From assembly GCA_015061985.1 (NCBI GenBank), contig SUVN01000006.1, positions 1 to 64,000 of the forward strand: a stretch of DNA of 64,000 nucleotides. The letters run 5' to 3'. How positions within the stretch are numbered: the first letter of the stretch is position 1; each line of letters begins with the position of its first letter. The stretch comes from Akkermansiaceae bacterium. GTDB lineage: Bacteria > Verrucomicrobiota > Verrucomicrobiia > Verrucomicrobiales > Akkermansiaceae. Of this stretch, positions 49,503-58,000 are shown piece after piece. The notes beneath the pieces are model-generated. The model had not been told where the DNA came from. It worked only from the letters and a program-made list of their open reading frames with translations, and did not search any database. Position numbers and translations under genes: made by a program.

Positions 49503-50459
49503 TTACAGCATGGATGCCAGCAGAGCCTCCAGCTTGCGGATATCAGCAGAGAACTTGCGGATACCCTCTGCCGTCTTTTCCGTGGCCATAGCGTCCTCAT
49601 TGAAGAGGAAGCGGAAGCTCTTCTCATCAGCCGGGATGCGCTCAATATCGCTGGCCTGCGCAGCCTCCGGTGTCAGCACCGGTGTCACGGGCTCCTCACT
49701 GCCGGCCAGCTCTGCCAGCAGGTTCGGAGAAATCGTCAGCAGGTCGCAACCGGCCAGCGCCAGAATCTCACCCGTGTTGCGGAAAGATGCGCCCATAATC
49801 TGCACCGGGTAGCCAAACTTCTTGTAGTAATTGTAAATCGTGCGCACAGAGATGACACCGGGGTCGGTCTCTGCGGTGTAGTCCTGCCCGGTACTGCTCT
49901 TGTACCAGTCCAGAATACGCCCTACAAACGGAGAGATGAGACGCACGCCGGCCTCTGCGCAGGCCACGGCCTGCACCAGGCTGAACAACAGCGTGAGGTT
50001 GCAGTGAATACCCTCCTGCTCCAGCTGTCGGGCAGCCTGTATGCCCTCCCAGGTGGAAGCTATCTTAATCAGCACGCGTTCGCGCGGAATCCCGGCGGAC
50101 TCGTACAGCGCCATAATCTCGCGAGCCTTGGCCACCGTCCCCTCGGTATCGAAGGAAAGGCGGGCATCCACCTCGCTGGACACACGACCGGGCACGCGCT
50201 TGAGAATCTCCAGACCGAACGCCACAATCACGCGATCCATCAACTCACCCACGCGCTCAGCGGGATTGCTCACCGTAGCCTTGAATTCGGCCACCACTGC
50301 ATCCAGAATAGGACGATACTCCGGCTTGGCTGCTGCGGCCAGAATAAGGGAGGGATTCGTCGTAGCATCCTGCGGAGAGAACTCCTCCATCTGACGGAAA
50401 TCACCCGTGTCTGCCACTACGGTCGTATATTTCTTCAATTGCTCAAGCTGTGTTGCCAT
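49503..50459 (-). CDS. tal: Transaldolase
   Basis: Pentose phosphate enzyme that moves a dihydroxyacetone unit between sugar phosphates through a Schiff base. The 318-aa protein is of the TalA/TalB class: [29 protein letters not shown] with the Schiff-base lysine, [12 protein letters not shown] and [13 protein letters not shown]. The track start is 62 residues too early; ATG 50457-50459 starts [21 protein letters not shown] as in other family members and fits the promoter 18 nt upstream. galE follows. Pairing with galE suggests sugar metabolism, not a strict pathway. Confidence 0.96.
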   Translation of the reverse strand: MATQLEQLKKYTTVVADTGDFRQMEEFSPQDATTNPSLILAAAAKPEYRPILDAVVAEFKATVSNPAERVGELMDRVIVAFGLEILKRVPGRVSSEVDARLSFDTEGTVAKAREIMALYESAGIPRERVLIKIASTWEGIQAARQLEQEGIHCNLTLLFSLVQAVACAEAGVRLISPFVGRILDWYKSSTGQDYTAETDPGVISVRTIYNYYKKFGYPVQIMGASFRNTGEILALAGCDLLTISPNLLAELAGSEEPVTPVLTPEAAQASDIERIPADEKSFRFLFNEDAMATEKTAEGIRKFSADIRKLEALLASML

Positions 50460-50483
50460 AACGTACTGATTTGAGGTTGGCTC

Positions 50484-50512
50484 ATTGTAACATAATTGAG
50501 CGCCTACTTCAA
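50484..50512 (-). promoter_or_regulatory. Predicted promoter of tal-galE
   Basis: TTGAAG, 17-bp spacer, TACAAT on the minus strand; start near 50477. Confidence 0.7.
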
Positions 50513-51898
50513 GCCTGCAACTCCTCTGTGCCTCTTTTCTGTTCAGATTCTGTATCGGTGCTGAACTGTGATTATTCGGTTTTGTGTCGCGAATATCGTT
50601 TTCTGCGTGTCTGTTTCTATCAATCAGAAGCCTTGAAATAATCATCGCAAATTCTCATATCGCGCGATTTTTATTCATACCTGCAATAATTTTTTACAGC
50701 AAGAAGAAAGTTAGTCTCCATAATCCATCTTTATTTTCTATAAAATAATTTATTATTCCTGTAATTTTCATTATAATAACAGCAGCTAATATTTTTTGAT
50801 ATTATTTCTTTCGCCTTTTTATTTAATCTTGGTAATTGCTATCGTTTCTTAACTCTATTTTTTTACTCTTTTACTGCATCGAGAAACATCCCGCAAAAGC
50901 GCTCCTCCCGCAAAAACTCGGCACTCTTGCGCCACTCAATAAACAGACCGCAAACAATCAAATAAACAACGCCCAAAATCCACGAACTTTACCCCCGACC
51001 ATGTGCGCATTCAGGCAAGCGGAGCATTCTTCCTATTAACAGAAACAAGATACCCTACAAAGGGCAACGCAAAAGAAATATAACTTCTGTTATATATTCT
51101 TGCTCTGCTTCTTATGTTTTCTTATTCCCGACCGTTTCTCTTTCTTTAATTTCTATAATTGTTTTCGTTGTTAAAGCTTAATCAAGCGTAGAATTTTGCA
51201 CCGAACAAGCGCTCCTTTTATCCTCAGCAAAACATCACGATGATTCGTCCTTGTCAGCAGGAAAAAGCTCTCAAAACAGACGAGTAAAGCTAAAATAATC
51301 CTCTCAACAAGGCTCTATTTCCCGCTGAATCGCCCCTTCCATTTACGAACCCAAGGACCATAAAAAGTAAATTTTCGCGAAATTTTGAATATTTCTAGTT
51401 ATATGTTGATTTAATTTGCTAATATAACACACTATTAACATTCTCACAATCGTTTCTTTCGTTTTATTATATCGGATAGATTAGACTATCAAAATACCTC
51501 TGCCTCTATTATTTGTACATACGCCCAAATACCTATCAAGCAAAACTCACCTTGCAACAGCTTAAGCTTCTCCGATACGAAGACTAAACACCATACAGTC
51601 CCCCTTAGCCCCGGCAAAATCTCCTTTTTTAGCACACCTGAGGCACTTTTCGCCGAAACAACTAAAAGTAAGCACTCTATGACAAATATCAAAAATACCC
51701 GCGAGAATCGCATATTCCGTACAGAATCACGGGCGCGTTTCAAATTTTCGATTCTCGCGGCACTTTAAATCCCGAAGAAATCCGCTGAATTCCCCCTTCA
51801 GGACGTTTCCCGGGACTCAACTTCCGCCGACATCCCATGAAGCACAGGCACCCACAGAATTGGACTGGTACATTTCAATGGTAGGGAGCGAATTGATT
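50513..51898. other. 1.4-kb AT-rich region without a supported gene
   Basis: Base composition is far lower in GC than the flanking genes, with long A/T runs. The track ORFs here (50836-51039 and 51489-51743) have no recognisable domain or ribosome site and I do not call them. It holds a 12-bp inverted repeat, CCGCGAGAATCG (51699-51710) and its inverse (51749-51760), and an AATTTTCGCGAAATT palindrome near 51368. I see no cluster of DnaA boxes I could defend. Confidence 0.6.
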
Positions 51899-52441
51899 TT
51901 ACAGCTCACGGAAGAACTCTTCAACCGGCACAGAGGAACCCGGAATCGGCATATTGCCCAAATCTATCACGGTTTCGTTCTTAAAATCGAAGAGATGCAG
52001 CGCACCGGATTTCTGGCGAAGGTACAGCTCCGTGGGGTATTTTTTCCAGGCAGCCTCACCGCCCTGAAAGCCGATGCAGGTATACCATGGCTCAGGCCCA
52101 TCACTCAACCCTTCTGTCGGGTGGACGTTGACGCTGTAGAAAGTTGTGCCATCAATGTCATACGTGTGCATATACCAGCGGCGTTCCCCTCCGCTGTATA
52201 GTGTCTTACTGCCGAAAAGCGAGCCGATGATACTCCCCAGAACCACCAGACAAAGCACGCCGAAACACCCCAGAGAACACCCATGCGAACACCCGCTCTT
52301 CTTCCCTTGCAGACGCATAGTTATCAACGCCCGCCCAATGATGACCAACGCTACCACGGCCGCCACAGGCATCACATAAGGAGCAATTTCGTACCACATA
52401 TTATCAAGCACAAAAGGTTTGTTCCGACGCTGTTTCCTCAC
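51899..52441 (-). CDS. Small membrane protein, possibly coupled to the ATPase
   Basis: A protein of 180 aa if begun at the GTG (52439-52441), which overlaps the stop of the ATPase gene as GTGA, or 166 aa from the ATG at 52397-52399 (MWYEIAPYVMPVAAVVALVIIGRALI). It has two hydrophobic segments (about residues 18-40 and 55-75) around a cysteine-rich turn (CSHGCSLGC), then a soluble part (RRWYMHTYDIDGTTFYSVNVHPTEG ... EPWYTCIGFQGG). I do not recognise the family. Overlap with the ATPase suggests joint expression, but a working partnership is only inference. Confidence 0.55.
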   Translation of the reverse strand: MRKQRRNKPFVLDNMWYEIAPYVMPVAAVVALVIIGRALITMRLQGKKSGCSHGCSLGCFGVLCLVVLGSIIGSLFGSKTLYSGGERRWYMHTYDIDGTTFYSVNVHPTEGLSDGPEPWYTCIGFQGGEAAWKKYPTELYLRQKSGALHLFDFKNETVIDLGNMPIPGSSVPVEEFFREL

Positions 52442-53670
52442 ATAGCAGATATGGGAAACGCCTTATGCCCTTTACCGATGGAGAACATCTCCCTTGCGGT
52501 ACAGAGAACGACACCCGGCTGCATTTCGGCATTGCCAGTGGGGATGCCGCCCACCGCTTTTAAATCAGCCGATGTCGGACTGCTACTCCGCTTGACTTCC
52601 ATGGGATAGATTTTCCCGCTGTGTTCCAGCAGGAAGTCCACTTCGGCTCCATTGCTGTCCCGATAGTAACTCAGGCGAGAACGCAGCCCGCGGCTGCCCA
52701 GAGCCCGATATAATTGCCCGAACACCCAGGTTTCCAGGATAGCTCCACTCATGGCTCCGCTTTGCAAAGAGGCCGGAGTAGGCCAGCTGCAAAGCCACGC
52801 ACAAAGGCCGGTATCCATGAAATATAACTTGGGGGATTTGCTCAGACGCTTAATCGTATTGATAGAATAGGGCTGCAGCAGAGTGACGATACCACTCGCT
52901 TCCAGAATACTTACCCAGCTTTTTGCCGTCTTGGGAGAAATCCCGGCATCTTTTGCCAAATCGGCATACACAAGCTGCTGCCCAGTACGCGCGGCAGCAG
53001 ATTGCATGAGCACCATAAACGCGTTTTTGTCACCTACCTGAGTCAATGCCTGAACATCTCTCTCCAGATACGTTTGCAGATAGGAATCAAAATATTGGTC
53101 TACATTTCGATTGAGATCCCGGTGCAGTGCCGGATAGCCCCCGCGCCAGATGCGTGCATAGAGTTCATTGATATCGCACGAACGACGCGCCGGCATCAAT
53201 TCAGTCATCCGCTCAAGCGTGGGAAAAAAGTCGGCCTCGTTGCTTGTACGGGTTATTTCGCGCTGGGAGAGAGTGCAAAGCTCCAGAATCCCCACTCGCC
53301 CGGCCAGGCTTTCACTCACCCCCTTCATCATGTGAAACCGCTGGGAACCGGTCAGCCAATACATGCCCGGGCGGTCTTCCTTATCCACCATCCACTTGAT
53401 GGCTCTCAGCAGTTCCGGTGCATACTGCACCTCATCGATACAGAGCGGTGTCCCCTTCTCTTCAAGATACCCGATAGGATCATTTTTGGCCTGTCGTAGC
53501 TCTCGAAAATCATCGAGATTAACATAATTCATATCCCCGGGCATGATTTGCTTCAACATCGTCGATTTGCCCACCTGCCGAGCACCGGTTATCAGCACGC
53601 ATGGAAAGCTGCGGCTCATTTCCTCAACCGTAGAAAGTGCTTTTCTGGGAATGTATTCGTTCTCGTTCAT
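52438..53670 (-). CDS. AAA ATPase with DUF4143 C-terminal domain
   Basis: A 410-aa P-loop ATPase of the AAA_14/DUF4143 family, the second in the window. Walker A is GARQVGKST (residues ~29-37), Walker B TPLCIDEVQYAPELLRAI, sensor 1 YWLTGSQRF; a winged-helix-like part follows (LVYADLAKDAGISPKTAKSWVSILEASGIVTLL), then the DUF4143 end with SNGAEVDFLLEHSGKIYPMEVKRS, resembling a PD-(D/E)xK core (E-D-ExK). Cellular role unknown. Its promoter region carries palindromic direct repeats (53730-53830), and a tyrosine recombinase lies just beyond them. Confidence 0.85.
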   Translation of the reverse strand: MNENEYIPRKALSTVEEMSRSFPCVLITGARQVGKSTMLKQIMPGDMNYVNLDDFRELRQAKNDPIGYLEEKGTPLCIDEVQYAPELLRAIKWMVDKEDRPGMYWLTGSQRFHMMKGVSESLAGRVGILELCTLSQREITRTSNEADFFPTLERMTELMPARRSCDINELYARIWRGGYPALHRDLNRNVDQYFDSYLQTYLERDVQALTQVGDKNAFMVLMQSAAARTGQQLVYADLAKDAGISPKTAKSWVSILEASGIVTLLQPYSINTIKRLSKSPKLYFMDTGLCAWLCSWPTPASLQSGAMSGAILETWVFGQLYRALGSRGLRSRLSYYRDSNGAEVDFLLEHSGKIYPMEVKRSSSPTSADLKAVGGIPTGNAEMQPGVVLCTAREMFSIGKGHKAFPISAM

Positions 53671-53729
53671 CTTCCTGTCCCATTCTGCCCCCGCCCGCAG
53701 AAATTGTCAAGCAAAATGAACTCCGCTTC

Positions 53730-53830
53730 TATGCAAAACAGGAATCTGATTCCCGTTTTGCATAAAATTTTACCAAATTGGCTCTCCTTTTTATGTAATA
53801 ATGGAATTAGATTCCCGTTTTGCATAAAAT
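53730..53830. repeat. Palindromic direct repeats between ATPase and recombinase
   Basis: A near-perfect palindrome at 53731-53763 (arms ATGCAAAAC-GGAATC) and a 20-bp direct repeat ATTCCCGTTTTGCATAAAAT at 53749-53768 and 53811-53830, 62 bp apart, both preceded by GGAAT. They lie upstream of the ATPase gene and just past the 3' end of the recombinase gene, so they may be operators or a recombination site. Confidence 0.8.
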
Positions 53831-53842
53831 CAACCAGGTCAT

Positions 53843-54829
53843 TCAGCTTAAATTCCAGTACGCCTTGGCCTGCTTCACCTGTGGCAGATTCAGGTAACGG
53901 CTCAGGAGCAAATTGGCACTGCGGTGCCCCATCTCCAACTGCAGCGCCCCCAAATCCTGAAAATACGCCGCATGATAGCTCGCAAAGGTATGTCGGCACA
54001 CATCCGGCACCCACCGGCCCGGGGCAAAACCGGCAGCGCGGCGCAGCCGCCTCCAGCGGTTTTCCCAGTTTCCGGGAATACGCAGCGGCACACCGCGCAG
54101 CTTCCCCCTGTTGCGCAGCGGAACGGCGCGGCCACCGCCGGTCTTGCTACTGCTCGGCGGCACTATGACCCTGCCCTGCTCCGCTTGAATACGGCTTTCA
54201 TCCAAACGAGCCACCTCCTGCGGACGCAGCCCGCAATACAGCATCAAATGCAGCGACAGCCGCATCGCCCGGTGCTCCGGCTGCTGCGCCGCCGCCTCCA
54301 ACCGCTTGATTTCTTCCGGACTCAGGGGGCGGATTTCCTGCTCCCTCACCTGTCGGCATTCTATGCGTGACACAGGATTTTCGCTACACCACTCCTGCCG
54401 CAAACCAAAAGAAAAGATACTGTGAAGAATAGCCCGTCCTTTGTTATAGCTATGCACACTTCCACCGAAAGCCGCCTGCAACAGCTCCCGACACTCACGG
54501 GTAGACATCGCCCGCAGCGGTCGCTCTGCCACCCCCTCCACCCGCAGCATGCGCCGCACAAAATGCCGCAAATCGCGCAGCGTCACCGGCCGCCGTCCCG
54601 CCCTCGCCTGCACACTCGCCCATGCTGCCGTCTCAAAAGAAACCGTATGCTCCTCTGCCCTGATTGCCGACACCCCGGCATGCAGCACCCGCCGCATCAA
54701 CCGCATCATTTCTCCCCTCTCCATCCCGACACACCGCTCCCCCAGCTCCTCCGCCGTCTCCATCACCAGACGAGCTATATCGTTGAGATTCAACGGCAAC
54801 TCCTTAATAATTTCCTTTGCTGTTTTCAT
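53843..54829 (-). CDS. Tyrosine recombinase/integrase
   Basis: A complete 328-aa tyrosine recombinase. Residues ~60-145 form the helical core-binding domain; the catalytic domain has the first arginine in YCGLRPQEVARL, SSSKTGGGR with a candidate lysine, the second arginine in VCRHTFASYHAA, the histidine in LEMGHRSANLL and the tyrosine in RYLNLP. As in the left-edge copy the box II histidine is not at its usual place. It may integrate the accessory region on its right, or be a housekeeping-like relative. It is divergent from the type ISP gene, and both promoter regions carry the same 17-bp palindrome. Confidence 0.9.
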   Translation of the reverse strand: MKTAKEIIKELPLNLNDIARLVMETAEELGERCVGMERGEMMRLMRRVLHAGVSAIRAEEHTVSFETAAWASVQARAGRRPVTLRDLRHFVRRMLRVEGVAERPLRAMSTRECRELLQAAFGGSVHSYNKGRAILHSIFSFGLRQEWCSENPVSRIECRQVREQEIRPLSPEEIKRLEAAAQQPEHRAMRLSLHLMLYCGLRPQEVARLDESRIQAEQGRVIVPPSSSKTGGGRAVPLRNRGKLRGVPLRIPGNWENRWRRLRRAAGFAPGRWVPDVCRHTFASYHAAYFQDLGALQLEMGHRSANLLLSRYLNLPQVKQAKAYWNLS

Positions 54830-54849
54830 AGTCTTTTCGGTAGGTGGTT

Positions 54850-55029
54850 CAGCATTTCATATGCTGTATAAACCTGTAAGCTTACGACTTACTCATACTA
54901 CGGGCATGAAATGAATACGAATGATTTTTCTTGCGCGCACATGGTTCACATAGTACTGTACATATTGCAGCATTTAAACGGGCAAAACAGATTTTTCTGC
55001 TTGACCAGCATATGAAATGCTGATAAATA
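54850..55029. promoter_or_regulatory. Divergent promoter region with paired 17-bp palindromic operators
   Basis: CAGCATTTCATATGCTG (54850-54866) and its exact inverse CAGCATATGAAATGCTG (55006-55022) face each other across the recombinase / type ISP gap. The second lies between TTGACC (55001-55006) and TAAATA (55024-55029), a 17-bp spacing, so a bound protein would block the type ISP promoter. Predicted start near 55036 is next to the GTG at 55037. No control protein gene is adjacent. Confidence 0.75.
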
Positions 55030-55036
55030 GAGGCAT

Positions 55037-58000
55037 GTGAAATCCTCTCTCCGCACTATCCTTGATGACATTCGCTCCGCCACTTTAGACCTCTCCGAAG
55101 CCGATAAAGGGCATCGTTTTGAGGTGCTCATGAAGCGGTACTTACAAACTGACCCCATCTACAAAGCGCGATTCTCGGATGTCCGGCTTTGGAACGAGTG
55201 GACTTACGCCAAAGGTCATGATGTGGGCATTGACCTCGTGGCCAAGGAGGCTGATTCTGACCGTTATGTAGCCATTCAATGCAAGTTCTACGAGCCTACG
55301 CACCTGATGAACGCTCACGATGTGGATACCTTCTTCATGGCGCTCAACTCCACTATCAAAACAGAGCATAGTGACAAGGATTCTTTTGTAAGCGGCATCA
55401 TCATAGCCACGACTGACCATTGGAATCTGGTGTTGCAGGATGCCATGTTCAAGCAGCACATCCCCTGTCAGCGTATCGGTTTATCAGACTTGGAAGAAGC
55501 CGCTGTTGATTGGGCTGCCATCAGCAAAGGTAATGCAGGAGAACTGCCCAAGTATGAAGCTCTCCCCCATCAGCGTGAAGCCATTGATGCAGTGAAAGAG
55601 GGTTTCAAGTCTGCCAATCGTGGCAAACTCATCATGGCTTGTGGCACAGGCAAGACTTTCACCGCGCTCCGATTGACGGAAGAATACACCTATGGCAAGG
55701 GTTGTGTCCTGTTCCTTGCACCCAGTATCGCCCTTGTGGCTCAAAGTCTGCGTGAATGGATGAGCCAGACCACCTGCAAAATCCACCCCATTGCCGTGTG
55801 TTCGGATGGTGAAGCATCCTCCATTGATGACCTCAATGACCTCTCTGCTCGTGACCTCCCCGCACGTGCTACCACAGACCCCACGACTATCGCGCAACTG
55901 TATGCCAAGTTCAAGGATAGCCATCTGACGGTTATCTTCTCCACCTACCAGTCCATTGAGAAGTTGCATACGGCTCAAAAGGTCGGTGCTCTGCCTGAAT
56001 TTGACCTCTGCATCTGTGATGAAGCCCACCGCACAACAGGAGTATCACTTTATGATGAGAAGAAAGGTAAGCACAATGAATCACACTTCACAGAAATTCA
56101 TAAGCAGGACTATCTTGCATGCCGTAGGCGCATCTACATGACCGCTACGCCCAAGATTTATGCAGAATCCGCACGACAGAAAGCCAAAGATGCCAATGCG
56201 TTGTTGGCTTCCATGGATGACCGCTCCTACTTTGGTGATGAGTTCTTCCGACTTCCGTTCTCGCGTGCCGTCCGTAAGGGATTGCTTACGGATTACAAGG
56301 TGCTTATCCTTTGTGTAGATGAGGATTATGTCAAAGAGGTGTTAGACGAACATCTCCAACAGGATGAAACAGGTGCTATTGAATTGGATGAAGCCGTGCG
56401 TCTTGTCGGTTGCTACAATGGCTTGCGTAAGAAGGTAAAACTTCCCAAGAAGCCTGATGCCACCAATGAAGATGCTGCATACGACCCATCTCTACCCGAT
56501 TTGTTGGCTCATGATGAAGACTTCCTTATCTCCGACCCCGCACCCATGAATCGTGCCGTTGCTTTTGCTAACAAGATAGCAGTCTCCAAGCACTATACCG
56601 AGATGTGGAAAGATGTTGTGGAGGCTATCCGTAAGCACGATGAAGAAGATACCACTTTCATTGATAGCGAGATGCAGCATGTGGATGGAAACATGGACAT
56701 GGGTGAGCGTGCTGCTCTGCTCTCGTGGCTCAAAGGTAATGCAGGAACAAACGCCAATCATGGTGTACCCGAATGTCGTATTCTCTCCAATGCTCGCTGC
56801 TTGTCAGAAGGTGTGGATGTTCCGTCCTTGGATGCGGTCATGTTCCTTGCCCCTCGTAAATCGCAGGTGGATGTAGTGCAGTCCGTGGGGCGTGTGATGC
56901 GCCGTGCAGCGGGTAAGAAGTTCGGTTACATCATTCTGCCCATCGGTATATCTCCCAGGGATAAGCCCGAAGAAGTCCTTGATAAGGATGAGAAATACAA
57001 GGTTGTGTGGGATGTCCTGCAAGCACTCCGCTCCCATGATGACCGCTTCAACGCTGAAATCAACTCCATTGAACTCAACAAAGGTCGTGGTAAGCGTTTT
57101 GTGGTGGGTGGTGTCACAGGTAAGAAGAAAGGCCAGAAGCGCACAGGTAAAGATAAGGGTGATGAAAAGGAGGATAAGCCTGATGATACATTCATCCAGC
57201 CTGACCTTGACTTGGAATTTGAGAAAGAACTCTCCTCTTGGACTGATGGTATCCTCGTCAGAACCGTCCAGAAGTGCGGTGACAGGCGTTACTGGGAGGA
57301 TTGGGCAAAGAACATCGCCAAGATTGCAGAGCGTCAAATAAAGGCTATCAGCGACCTTCTTGACAAGGGTATCGGATTAGAGGAGTTCCAACTCTTCCTG
57401 TCAGGTCTGCGTGAGAATACGAACCCTGCCATTACGGAAGCAGATGCTATTGAAATGTTGGCACAGCAGTTCATCAGCCGACCTGTCTTCAACGCTCTCT
57501 TTGAGAAGTATCAGTTCGCAGAGAACAATCCTGTCTCCAAGACCATGAACGACATGCTTGACATCGTTCATGATAACACTGATGCCGATGATTTGCGAGA
57601 ACTACGCCGTTTCTACGATTCGGTGAAAGACCGTGCCCAGAGCATTGATAACGCTGCTGGTCGTCAGCAGGTAGTTGTGGAACTTTACGACAAGTTCTTC
57701 AAGCAAGCATTCCCCAAGATGTCCGAGAAACTGGGCATTGTCTATACCCCCATCCCTGTGGTGGATTTCATTGTTCATTCCGTTCATGAGGTTCTGAAAA
57801 AGGAATTCGGGGTCAAAGATGGCATCGGAGCGCAGGGGGTGAAGATACTTGACCCCTTTACAGGCACAGGCACATTCATCGTCCGAGCCATCCAGAGCGG
57901 TCTTATCAAGCGTAGCCAACTGCCATACAAATACCGTAATGAACTCTTTGCTTGTGAGATAGTGCTGCTTGCCTACTACATCGCCTGTGTGAATGTGGAG

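Noticed and set aside
51489-51743. 84-aa minus-strand ORF in the AT-rich gap
   Set aside because: Its start lies in a structured inverted repeat and no similarity or ribosome site supports it.
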